Under the pieces are notes generated by a model. The model was given only the letters and a program-made list of their open reading frames with translations. It had not been told where the DNA came from and made no database searches. This document shows positions 7,604 to 15,670 of a stretch of 64,000 bases of DNA, piece after piece. The DNA is from Paenibacillus methanolicus (GTDB lineage Bacteria; Bacillota; Bacilli; Paenibacillales; Paenibacillaceae). Positions within the stretch are counted from its first letter, which is position 1; every line of letters begins with the position of its first letter. Position numbers and translations under genes: made by a program. The stretch spans positions 1 through 64,000 of the forward strand of contig NZ_VNHS01000009.1 in NCBI RefSeq assembly GCF_008124765.1, read 5' to 3'.

Positions 7604-8281
7604 ATGGAGGCTTTGGAGCAAATGGAAGCGTTGGAACAACCGATTAAAGTGCTGCTGGTGGACGATCACGAGATGGTGCGCATCGGCCTGGCGGCCGTGC
7701 TCAATACGGAGGATGGTATCGAAGTCGTCGGGGAAGCGAGCAATGGCATGGAAGGCATCCGATTGGCGACTGCTTATGAGCCTGACGTGGTGCTGATGGA
7801 TTTGGTCATGGAAGGCATGGACGGCGTCGAGACGACCCGCAAAATCATGGAGCTCTATCCGGATTGCCGCGTTATTGTGCTGACGAGTTTTTTGGATGAT
7901 AGCAAAATGTATCCGGTCATCGAGGCCGGGGCGTTCAGCTACTTGCTAAAAACGTCGCGGGCGACCGAAATCGCCGATGCGATCCGCGCCGCGGCCAGGG
8001 GACAATCCGTACTGGAGCAGCAGGTGGCGGCGAAAATGATGAACCGGTTCCGCCAGCCGAAGGTGGAGGCCAAAGCGGCGCTGCACGAGCAGCTGACTGA
8101 ACGCGAAATGGAAGTGCTGCTGCGGCTTGCGCGCGGCATGTCCAATCAGGAGATCGCGGAGGATTTGTTCATCGGCATCAAGACGGTGAAATTCCACGTT
8201 ACGAATATTTTCACGAAATTACACGTGGACGACCGGACGCAAGCGGCGATCTATGCGCATAAGCACGGTTTGGCCGAGTAG
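7604..8281 (+). CDS. liaR: LiaR-like NarL-family response regulator
   Basis: 225 aa. The receiver domain spans residues 14-130, with the acidic pair Asp20-Asp21 and phospho-acceptor Asp66 in VVLMDLVMEG. The C-terminal LuxR-type helix-turn-helix reads LTEREMEVLLRLARGMSNQE and ends KLHVDDRTQAAIYAHKHGL. GGAGGAG lies eight bases before ATG 7604; a short repeat MEALEQMEALEQ precedes the receiver. It is the last gene of the operon and probably activates it. Confidence 0.92.
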   Translation: MEALEQMEALEQPIKVLLVDDHEMVRIGLAAVLNTEDGIEVVGEASNGMEGIRLATAYEPDVVLMDLVMEGMDGVETTRKIMELYPDCRVIVLTSFLDDSKMYPVIEAGAFSYLLKTSRATEIADAIRAAARGQSVLEQQVAAKMMNRFRQPKVEAKAALHEQLTEREMEVLLRLARGMSNQEIAEDLFIGIKTVKFHVTNIFTKLHVDDRTQAAIYAHKHGLAE

Positions 8282-9001
8282 TATTCCCCGGCGACATGGG
8301 GAGATGGAAAGTTTACGCTAAGGTTCACGCTGACAACATGCTGATTGGCTTGCTTCCACGGAACGCGGATGCAGCATTCGGCTCCATAGAGAAATTTGGG
8401 GAGGTCGCGGCGCGCGGCCTTTTTGCGTTACGCGGATGATGGCGAGAGGAGAAACGACGGGAACCAATAGAGCAGCGTAGATAGGGAAACGAATACGTTG
8501 CGATGGCCTCTGTCGGAGCTGAAAGCGAATGATGAGGGAATGCGGAGGTTGGAAGCAGTCGGCAACGAGTTTGTAGGGAGTTTGCGGTGAGTCTAAAGGC
8601 AAGGCAGCCTGGCGCGAGGATACACGATGGATCGTATAAGTTGTGTTGCAGCGGATGAGGATGAAATCATAATGATGGGAACGAGAAGGCGGTAGTAGTT
8701 GATGGTGTGTATATAAAATTGAACAGGGCGGGGTTGTCCGAGCAGGCGTGCCGCTGAAATAAATCAAAGTTGTCATGATTGCGGCTGGCGTTGAAATCGA
8801 AGGGGTATCGAGTAATGGGGGAAGATCATACCGGATAAATCAACAGAAAGAACTGTCGTCGGACAAGAGGATGGCCGTATTGGAATACTACGGTTGGCGT
8901 GGTCCGTCGCCACGTTTGTTCGCGAGCAACGGATAGGCGGGAGTGTCGATATAGGCGGGATGATTAGTTACGGAACATAGGGACGTGTTCAGTCAAATCT
9001 C
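8282..9001. other. 720-base stretch without recognisable gene
   Basis: Apart from the terminator at 8403-8424 I see no supportable gene or structured RNA. The reading frames in it are Ser/Pro/Arg-rich and lack ribosome sites. Confidence 0.55.
8403..8424 (+). terminator. Terminator of lia/psp operon
   Basis: GGTCGCG pairs with CGCGGCC around GCG (one T-G pair), followed by TTTTT, about 120 bases after liaR. Confidence 0.75.
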
Positions 9002-9265
9002 TTACGGGCGTGTGGCGTCCTCCAGTTGCTTCAGATAGGCGTATGCGTGCTCGTTCGTCGTGCCGCACATCTCGAGATTAGGCGTGAGACTCCCGCACAC
9101 CTCGGGTCGATCTGGCTTGCCGAACAAGCGGCACAGGTTCTGGTCGGTCAATTGCAAGCAGCGAACGCCTGCTGGCTTGCCATCCGGCATGCCGGGGATG
9201 GCGGACGATATGGAAACGACGGTGCAGCAGGCTGCGCATCCTAATCGGCATTCCACGGCAATCAA
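9002..9265 (-). CDS. YkgJ-family cysteine cluster protein
   Basis: 87-aa protein with the N-terminal CxxxCC arrangement (CRLGCAACCTVV) and further Cys residues in RCLQL, LCRLFG, VCGS and MCGT. This pattern is that of small YkgJ/YcgN-like proteins thought to bind zinc or an iron-sulfur centre. Its start overlaps the stop of mobB by four bases, so it is co-transcribed with molybdenum-cofactor maturation, but a link in function is only inference. Confidence 0.75.
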   Translation of the reverse strand: MIAVECRLGCAACCTVVSISSAIPGMPDGKPAGVRCLQLTDQNLCRLFGKPDRPEVCGSLTPNLEMCGTTNEHAYAYLKQLEDATRP

Positions 9266-9792
9266 CTCCTCTCTAGTCGGGTCGCGCGAAGGATAGCGGC
9301 ATAGATGGAGGCCGTTTCCTCGAGTCGAATTATGGGAATATCGTAGCTAGCGCCGGATGCCCATGCTTCCATCTCCGGCCATATGACGACGACGTGAATG
9401 TTCGCCAATAGATCGAGCAAAGGGAGGTCGTCTGCTTTTCGAATGAGGACGAGTTTCGGATACCGCTCTTGCTTAAAGCCTTCAACGAGCACGACATCCG
9501 TCTCAGCCATGTGCGCCATTAGCGTGTTTAGCGCCGCCGGTCTGTTCGTTAGCACCGCGGCGCGGCGGGAGGAGCTGATGGCCGTGACGTCGGCTCCCGC
9601 CTCCTGATGCTGCCACGTATCCGTGCCGGGGTAATCCATTGTAAAGTCGTGCGCGTCATGCTTGACCGTGCCTACTCGATAGCCCTCGGCTTTCAGCAGG
9701 CGGACGAGCGCCGCGACGAGCGTGGTTTTGCCGCTGTTTTTGTAGCCGATGATCTGAAGAACGGGCGGGGAATGCGACTGGGATGGCGTCAT
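9262..9792 (-). CDS. mobB: Molybdopterin-guanine dinucleotide biosynthesis protein B
   Basis: 176-aa GTP-binding accessory protein of molybdenum cofactor guanylylation. The Walker A motif GYKNSGKTTL is near the N-terminus, followed by the family blocks VGTVKHDAHDF, PGTDTWQHQEAGA and DVVLVEGFKQERYPK. AAGGAGGCC supplies the ribosome site. A TATACT -10-like hexamer lies about 40 bases upstream. It is divergent from moeA. The cofactor is needed by the molybdopterin oxidoreductase at 31090. Confidence 0.93.
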   Translation of the reverse strand: MTPSQSHSPPVLQIIGYKNSGKTTLVAALVRLLKAEGYRVGTVKHDAHDFTMDYPGTDTWQHQEAGADVTAISSSRRAAVLTNRPAALNTLMAHMAETDVVLVEGFKQERYPKLVLIRKADDLPLLDLLANIHVVVIWPEMEAWASGASYDIPIIRLEETASIYAAILRATRLERS

Positions 9793-9974
9793 GGAACCCG
9801 GCCTCCTTGCTAGTGTTATAGGATTAGTATAACACAGGCCGGGAGAGGAGCGGATTTGACGGGGGCTGTGGAGCGGTCGGTGCTCTTCTGCTACAATGGA
9901 GATACATACAGAAGAGCGTCAGGACATAGAGAAAGCAGCAGGAGCAGCCGCATGGCGCAGGGGGAGAAACCAAC

Positions 9975-11456
9975 GTGGAACAGCTTCAAGGAGCGTCGCG
10001 CTTCAACCGAAGGGCCATCAAAGTCGAAGAAGCGCAGCGCCGCATACTACATGCTAGCGAGAATGGCCGCGTCGAACACGTCCCGATCGGACAAGCTGCC
10101 GGGAGGAGAGTGGCCGCTTCGTTAACCGCGACGAGCGATTGGCCGCCTTTCGCGCGATCCGGATTGGACGGCTATGCGGTGATAGGCGCGGATACGGGCA
10201 GCGCCAGTCCTAACCAACCCGTCGAGCTGTCCGTCGTCGATCAGGTGGCCGCCGGCGGACAAGCGAAGCGCCGCGTGCTAGCGGGAACGGCCGTGCGAAT
10301 CATGACCGGCGCCATGGTGCCGGAAGGCGCCGATGCGGTCGTCATGCTGGAGCAAACGTTAGAGCTGGAACGTGATGGCGAGATTCTGGTAGGCATCAAG
10401 CAGCCTGCGGTCGCCGGGCAGAACGTGGCCAAGGCCGGCCAGGAATTCCGCGAAGGAGACGCAATCGCCGCTAGCGGCGAGCTGCTCAGACCCGGCCATC
10501 TCGCGCTGCTGGCGACTTTCGGCTATGAGACGGTGCCAGTCTTCGCGCGTCCGCGCGTCGGTATCTTGTCGACGGGAACCGAGCTGCTGCCGATCGGCGC
10601 CGAGCTTGCGCCAGGGCTGATTCGCGACAGCAATAGCGTCATGATTGCGGCGCTGGTGCAGGAAGCGGGCGGCGAATCCTATTCGCTCGGGCGGATCACG
10701 GACGATATAACGGCCGTGAGAGAGGCCTTGCTTCAGGCGGCGTGCGAATATGACCTGCTGCTTACGACGGGCGGGGTATCCGTAGGCGATTATGACGTGA
10801 TGGCGGCATTCATGCGAGAGCTTGGTAATGACGGTCAAGAGGATTGGGGAAATTCGCTCATCGGCGGGCAAAGTCGAGCGTTGGGCGATGAAGGGGACGC
10901 GAAATCGCCGCCAAGAAGCCTTACGGGTGACGAAGCCCTAGGAGAAGAACGAGAGGATCACGTCGTAAGCGAAGAGGCGGTCGGGCAAAGGGCAGCGGAA
11001 TCGCCAGAGTCCGGGCGGAGCGATCGATCCGGCGGTGCACTGTTGTTCAACAAAGTCGCGATGCGTCCGGGCAGTCCGACGTCCGCCGCGACTGTCCTTG
11101 GCAAGCCGCTCATTGCGTTGTCGGGCAATCCGGGCGCGTGTTATGTAGGCTTCGAGCTGTTCGCGCGACCGGTCATCAAGCGGCTTCAAGGCGTAAGCGC
11201 GGATCGGGCGCTGCCTCAAGTAACAACGGCGACGCTGACGGCGGATTTTGAGAAGGGGAGTCCGCACGAACGGTTCGTCCGCACCCGCTTGTTCGTTAAG
11301 AACGGCGTTCAGTTCGCCGATCCGCTGGCGTTCAACAAGTCGAGCATGATGGCCTCGCTCCCGGCGTCGGATGGCTTCATCCGGATACCGGCCGGTCCTT
11401 CCGGAACGTCGGCGGGATCGCTCGTGGAAGTGGTCGTGCTGCGCGATTATACGTAG
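9975..11456 (+). CDS. moeA: Molybdopterin molybdenumtransferase MoeA with internal insertion
   Basis: 493 aa, against about 400-430 for typical MoeA; inserts Mo into adenylylated molybdopterin. Family blocks are clear: PPFARSGLDGYAV, RIMTGAMVPEGADAVVMLEQ, RPRVGILSTGTEL, LLTTGGVSVGDYDV and FNKVAMRPGSPTSAA. Residues about 282-354 form an extra hydrophilic, Glu/Gly/Ser-rich segment between the GGVSVGDYD and FNKVAMRPG blocks, where other family members have about a dozen residues. Start is GTG with GGGGAG upstream. It faces mobB divergently. Its stop overlaps the convergent gene on the other strand by about ten bases. Confidence 0.9.
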   Translation: MEQLQGASRFNRRAIKVEEAQRRILHASENGRVEHVPIGQAAGRRVAASLTATSDWPPFARSGLDGYAVIGADTGSASPNQPVELSVVDQVAAGGQAKRRVLAGTAVRIMTGAMVPEGADAVVMLEQTLELERDGEILVGIKQPAVAGQNVAKAGQEFREGDAIAASGELLRPGHLALLATFGYETVPVFARPRVGILSTGTELLPIGAELAPGLIRDSNSVMIAALVQEAGGESYSLGRITDDITAVREALLQAACEYDLLLTTGGVSVGDYDVMAAFMRELGNDGQEDWGNSLIGGQSRALGDEGDAKSPPRSLTGDEALGEEREDHVVSEEAVGQRAAESPESGRSDRSGGALLFNKVAMRPGSPTSAATVLGKPLIALSGNPGACYVGFELFARPVIKRLQGVSADRALPQVTTATLTADFEKGSPHERFVRTRLFVKNGVQFADPLAFNKSSMMASLPASDGFIRIPAGPSGTSAGSLVEVVVLRDYT

Positions 11457-12139
11457 CGGTTCAGCCAGAAGCCGTTCCAAGGAACCGGGGAGTTCTGATA
11501 GGGCGTATCGTTGTAATAGTACTGGCGAAGATGGAACGAGAGCGTGCTCGATTGCAATAGATCGGAGAAAGGCAGGTTGCGAATCTCGTCGATCGCGTCG
11601 ATCAGCTGACGTGCGATGCCTTCGCCGCCGGACCATGCGCGGATCGCCGCGAACGGATGCGAATCAAAGGCGGCCTGAAGCTGCTCCTCATCCAATGCCC
11701 ACTCTCCGGCGGCTGTCCGGCGGGTTAAGCCCGTCCGCCAGGAAGCGCCCCGAGCGAAAGTCGCGTCGATCGCTTCTTGAAGCATGGGATGGAGCGAGCC
11801 ATCCGCGGCCTTGAAGACGGCCTGAAGCGCGTTGGCCTCCTGGACGAGCGATTGGATGCTCCGAACCCATTGGGATTGAACGTCGGATTCGGCGCGTAAG
11901 GAAGTTACGCGGAGCTCGGCAACCGCCTGGGCGGCTTGGCGCGCGCGCAGGCTTTGTTTGAGCCAACGGTTCGTCTGTTCGATCGCGTCCTTGGCTGCAT
12001 GAAGCATCTCGAGCGGCAGTCCCCCGCCATAGGGTTGTCGATCGGGATTCGCCGCCAAGTCTTGGCGCGCGATGGGGCGCACCGGCAAGATCGCATCGAT
12101 ACGGTCTACGATCGGTGGATGAATGGATGGAATACGCAT
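11447..12139 (-). CDS. Hypothetical protein resembling the C-terminal part of flagellar cap protein FliD
   Basis: 230 aa, no signal peptide. The stretch GEWALDEEQLQAAFDSHPFA followed by AIRAWSGGEGIARQLIDAIDEI resembles the FliD C-terminal pattern ('L.lDe.kl.eAl..dP..v..lF.g..Gla.rl...ld'), and DGSLHPMLQEAIDATF before it resembles the conserved FliD block. The N-terminal half (helical, Ala/Arg/Gln-rich) has no FliD features, and no flagellar gene is nearby. Strong ribosome site AAGGAGG before ATG 12139. The assignment rests on pattern memory alone. Confidence 0.5.
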   Translation of the reverse strand: MRIPSIHPPIVDRIDAILPVRPIARQDLAANPDRQPYGGGLPLEMLHAAKDAIEQTNRWLKQSLRARQAAQAVAELRVTSLRAESDVQSQWVRSIQSLVQEANALQAVFKAADGSLHPMLQEAIDATFARGASWRTGLTRRTAAGEWALDEEQLQAAFDSHPFAAIRAWSGGEGIARQLIDAIDEIRNLPFSDLLQSSTLSFHLRQYYYNDTPYQNSPVPWNGFWLNRYV

Positions 12140-12241
12140 GAAAAGACCTCCTTGAATATATCGTTTCCCTTAATTTTTTCGCGTGTCTATGTATACAGAT
12201 TGTAACATTGATTGGTGATAAAAGGGAAGGATAATGACAGA

Positions 12242-12267
12242 AGACCTGCAAATTGGCAGGTCTTCCG
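12242..12267 (-). terminator. Perfect 10-bp inverted repeat, possible terminator
   Basis: GAAGACCTGC and GCAGGTCTTC around AAATTG, between two minus-strand genes. No T-run follows on either strand, so termination would be weak. It could instead be an operator for the FliD-like gene. Confidence 0.45.
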
Positions 12268-12316
12268 CCCCGATAACTGCATTTCACGATACGTTTCGGA
12301 ACGCATTATAGTGCTT

Positions 12317-12724
12317 TTACAGAAGCAGGAACAGGAACGCAATTAACGAGAGGTCGATGGCGAAGGTTTCGCCGAACGGGTTATACGGCCGATATGGAAC
12401 GGGATAAGGACCTGGTCCCGGATACGGGTAGAACGGATCGAACGGATAGGCTTGTATCTCCGCCTTTGCCGGTACGGCGGCCGCTTTTTTCGTTTCGGCT
12501 TTTTTGCCTTTTTTCGCGTGTTTGTCTTTCGCTTTCTTCTCGTCGCCGACCGGCGTCTCCGAGCTGATGGCAGGGCCGGCTTGGTCGCCGTTCAGCGTGA
12601 TTCGTCCGCCGCGGCAATGCGACAATATTCCGATATGGCGCGTGCCTTCCTTAGTGATGATGCATACGGGCATGCCGCAGAACATATTGATACGCTCCTC
12701 ATGGAGCGGGAAGATAGGTTCCAT
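12317..12724 (-). CDS. Hypothetical protein with Lys/Ala-rich linker and hydrophobic C-terminus
   Basis: 135 aa when started at ATG 12724, which has AGGAGGTG ten bases upstream; the longer open frame lacks a site. The N-terminal part (CGMPVCIITKEGTRHIGILS followed by HCRGGRITLNG) looks like a small beta-rich domain. A low-complexity Lys/Ala linker, a Tyr/Pro-rich stretch (YPFDPFYPYPGPGPYPVPY) and a terminal hydrophobic run (LIAFLFLLL) follow. I do not know the family. The Pro/Tyr-rich region suggests a surface or spore-associated protein, but this is inference. Confidence 0.55.
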   Translation of the reverse strand: MEPIFPLHEERINMFCGMPVCIITKEGTRHIGILSHCRGGRITLNGDQAGPAISSETPVGDEKKAKDKHAKKGKKAETKKAAAVPAKAEIQAYPFDPFYPYPGPGPYPVPYRPYNPFGETFAIDLSLIAFLFLLL

Positions 12725-12932
12725 CGTCTCTACGCACCTCCTGGGTTTCCTGCAAGCAGTATATTCACCTAGGGGCGGATGCGTATGGTTATTTACCCAG
12801 ATCGTCGTTTCGTCGAACAGAAGGACACCGGGCGGGCGAACGGAAAACCGCTTGGCGCGGCGGATTGCGAGCATTTAGAGATCAGCTGTAAGGGGAGACA
12901 CGAATGGTTGAACAAGGAGGCGCGATGACCTG

Positions 12933-13766
12933 ATGCAGACGGCGGAGCAAAAGCGGGGATTGCGCACGGCAACCGGCGTCGTGTTGGCGCTGGTAGTCCT
13001 CGTATCGGCAGTGGGCTGGGCGTTATGGAGCAAACGTGCAGAGGGCGGTGCGAAAAACGGCGATCAAGCGAGCATCATGCGCGATTTTCGCGAGGTATGG
13101 ACCTGGAGCGACGCGTCGTTTCAGGATGGGGCTGCTTCGGCGGCTTGGTCGTTCCGTTTCGACGGACGATGGACGCAAGTCCAAGCGAGGTGGATCGCGG
13201 AGGCGCTTGGGATCGAAACGGCATTCGCGGAGGACGAGCATACCTATTCCGGCGTCTCGACTACCATCGGTCCGAATCCGGGCAAGACGACGTTGTGGTA
13301 CCGCCTGCCTGATACGGCTGACCTGGAGACGGGAAGCGAGGATGCCGGGAGCGTGGACGGAGGCGAAACGGATTCAGGCAGCGCTGTCTACGCGGATGTG
13401 GTACTAATGATCGAATTCGGCGCAGGGGTGGAGCTTGCGTCAATTGGCAATGCTGTAGTAGAGCTGGAGACGATGCTGGGGAAGGACGGGCTCGCTTACC
13501 GGGGCGGTTTCGTCGGTCGCGGCAAGAAGAGCGCTCTGGCGGAAGACGCGGCCGGCGCGATCGCGCTTCGGGCGGAGGCGGCGCGCAAAGAATCGTACGA
13601 TGACGGGCATACGGCGAGCATCGCCTATTACACCTCGAAGTTGGAAAGCGGGGTGGAGAGCGGCGGCAAGCGGGTTAACCTTCAGATCGCGCACAACCGG
13701 GGGGCGAAGCCTGAATTGGTCGTCGGCGTACCGTTGATTACCGGGGATTACGCGTCGCAAAATTAG
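12933..13766 (+). CDS. ywmB: YwmB-family protein
   Basis: 277 aa, one N-terminal membrane anchor or signal (VVLALVVLVSAVGWALW) followed by a secreted domain. The C-terminal block KRVNLQIAHNRGAKPELVVG with VPLITGDY aligns well with the conserved end of Bacillus YwmB. An acidic low-complexity stretch (about residues 130-150) is inserted mid-protein. AAGGAGGCG is ten bases before the ATG. The family's function is unknown; the 'TATA-box binding' label reflects fold similarity, not a proven role. Confidence 0.72.
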   Translation: MQTAEQKRGLRTATGVVLALVVLVSAVGWALWSKRAEGGAKNGDQASIMRDFREVWTWSDASFQDGAASAAWSFRFDGRWTQVQARWIAEALGIETAFAEDEHTYSGVSTTIGPNPGKTTLWYRLPDTADLETGSEDAGSVDGGETDSGSAVYADVVLMIEFGAGVELASIGNAVVELETMLGKDGLAYRGGFVGRGKKSALAEDAAGAIALRAEAARKESYDDGHTASIAYYTSKLESGVESGGKRVNLQIAHNRGAKPELVVGVPLITGDYASQN

Positions 13767-13815
13767 CAAAGATTAGGTAAGCGATCAGTATTTTTTATGT
13801 GCCAATGAATAGCAA

Positions 13816-13844
13816 TTGGGCCCGGCAATATGCTAAACTACAAT
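13816..13844 (+). promoter_or_regulatory. Predicted sigma-A promoter of zwf
   Basis: TTGGGC, 17-base spacer, TACAAT; 52 bases upstream of the zwf start. Confidence 0.6.
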
Positions 13845-13895
13845 ACATGATCGAGACAAAATGGATAGTGGAGTAGAAAAAATACATAGGAAAGA

Positions 13896-15461
13896 ATGAG
13901 GCATATGACCGACGTGAGCAAGCAAGAATCGATTGCCGCCGCGGGAGCGGTATACTACTTATTCGGTGCAACAGGCGATTTGGCCCGGCGCAAGCTGTTC
14001 CCTGCGCTGTTCAGCTTATATAAGGAAGGCAAGTTGGCGGAGGATTTCGCGGTGGTGGGTCTTGCCCGCCGGCCGCGCACGAACGAAGAATTCCGCCAGG
14101 ACGTCTACGAGTCCATCGTGGAATTCTGCCGCTACAAGGCGGACGACCAGCAGCTGTGGGAGAAGTTCGCGGAACACTTCGTCTATATGCCGCTGGACAT
14201 CAACAACGTCGACGGTTTCCGCGAGCTCGGCAAGCTGACGCTTGAGCTGGACGCCAAGTTCGGCATACCGGGCAACCGGCTGTTCTACCTGGCGCTGGCG
14301 CCGAACTTGTTCGGACCGGTGTCGTTCAACCTGCGCGACGGCGGACTGCTCGAGACGAAGGGCTGGAGCCGTCTCGTCATCGAGAAACCGTTCGGCTACG
14401 ATCTGGAATCGGCGAAGAAGCTGAACGATCAGCTGAGCCAAGTGTTCAACGAGGAGCAAATTTACCGCATCGACCACTATCTCGGCAAAGAGATGGTCCA
14501 GAACATTCAGGTGTTGCGTTTCTCCAACGCGTTCTTCGAGCCGCTGTGGAACAACAAGCACATCGCGAACGTGCAAATTACGCTGGCGGAGACCGTCGGC
14601 GTCGAGGAGCGCGGAGGCTATTACGATAAATCCGGCGCGCTGCGTGACATGGTGCAGAACCATCTCCTTCAGATGCTCTCGATGATCGCGATGGAGCCGC
14701 CGAGCCGCCTGCATCCTGAAGATATCCGGGACGAGAAGGTGAAGGCGCTGCGCTCGCTGCGTCCGTTCGCGTCCGACGAGGACGTCGCCCGCAATGTCGT
14801 TCGCGGCCAATATGGCGCCGGCGCGTTGAAGGGCAAAGAGCTTCCGGCGTATCGGCAGGAAGATTCCGTCGCGTTAGAATCGAAGACGGAGACGTACGTG
14901 GGCGCCCGCGTATTCGTCGACAATTTCCGCTGGGCCGGCGTGCCGTTCTACATTCGCACGGGCAAGCGGCTTCCGGTGAAGACGACCGAGGTCGTCATCG
15001 AGTTCAAGAACGTGCCGGACAACGTGCTGTTTGCGAACCGTCATGATTTGTCACCGAACTTGCTCGTCATTCGCGTCAACCCGATGGAAGGCATTTACAT
15101 TAAGATCAATGCCAAGAAGCCGGGTTCGGACAACGCGATCCAGCCGGTCGTCATGGAATTCTGCCAAAGCTGCTTGATCGGCATCAATACGCCGGAAGCG
15201 TACGAGCGCCTGATCTACGACGCGGCGCGCGGCGAATCGACCTACTTCACCCGCTGGGATGAAGTCGCGCAGGCATGGGCGTTCGTCGACCGGATGGCGC
15301 AAGCGTGGAAGGAAGAGACGTCCGAATTGCACGGCTACGCGGCCGGTTCGTGGGGCCCTGCCCGCATGGATGAGCTGCTGGGCGAAGACGGCTTCTTCTG
15401 GTGGCCGGTCAACGGGCAGGACGAGGACAACGTCATTTGGATTTCCGGCAGTCCGAAGTAA
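13896..15461 (+). CDS. zwf: Glucose-6-phosphate 1-dehydrogenase
   Basis: 521 aa; first step of the oxidative pentose phosphate pathway, NADP-dependent. The dinucleotide-binding start LFGATGDLARRKLFPALF and the substrate-site motif RIDHYLGKE (about residues 190-198) are present, along with the C-terminal ARGESTYFTRWDEV block. Two in-frame starts are possible (ATG 13896 and ATG 13905) and the ribosome sites do not separate them. It has its own promoter and is followed by prfC after 209 bases. Confidence 0.96.
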   Translation: MRHMTDVSKQESIAAAGAVYYLFGATGDLARRKLFPALFSLYKEGKLAEDFAVVGLARRPRTNEEFRQDVYESIVEFCRYKADDQQLWEKFAEHFVYMPLDINNVDGFRELGKLTLELDAKFGIPGNRLFYLALAPNLFGPVSFNLRDGGLLETKGWSRLVIEKPFGYDLESAKKLNDQLSQVFNEEQIYRIDHYLGKEMVQNIQVLRFSNAFFEPLWNNKHIANVQITLAETVGVEERGGYYDKSGALRDMVQNHLLQMLSMIAMEPPSRLHPEDIRDEKVKALRSLRPFASDEDVARNVVRGQYGAGALKGKELPAYRQEDSVALESKTETYVGARVFVDNFRWAGVPFYIRTGKRLPVKTTEVVIEFKNVPDNVLFANRHDLSPNLLVIRVNPMEGIYIKINAKKPGSDNAIQPVVMEFCQSCLIGINTPEAYERLIYDAARGESTYFTRWDEVAQAWAFVDRMAQAWKEETSELHGYAAGSWGPARMDELLGEDGFFWWPVNGQDEDNVIWISGSPK

Positions 15462-15670
15462 GCAATCGCGGCAGAAATGTCGTATAATAGAGAAAACGCG
15501 AAGCCGATTCCATCGCCGGGCCACCCGCCCGGCGAAAGGAGCGGCGTTTTGCGTGTTAAAGGCCTGCACGCACTAATCGATAACCATACCGCTCAAGCGT
15601 TCACCCCGGGACCGGGCAATTCCCGGCCGTTCGCGAAGGGGCGGCATGTGGTCCACGAAGGGAATGTACC

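Noticed and set aside
8318-8776. 152-aa open frame on the minus strand after liaR
   Set aside because: No ribosome site, Ser/Pro/His-rich unnatural composition, and it overlaps the liaR terminator.
9856-9897. TTGACG ... TACAAT as a full moeA promoter
   Set aside because: The two hexamers are 30 bases apart, too far for one promoter; only the extended -10 TGCTACAAT might work, and evidence is thin.
15462-15670. 65-aa frame between zwf and prfC
   Set aside because: Pro/Gly/His-rich, overlaps the prfC start, no ribosome site.
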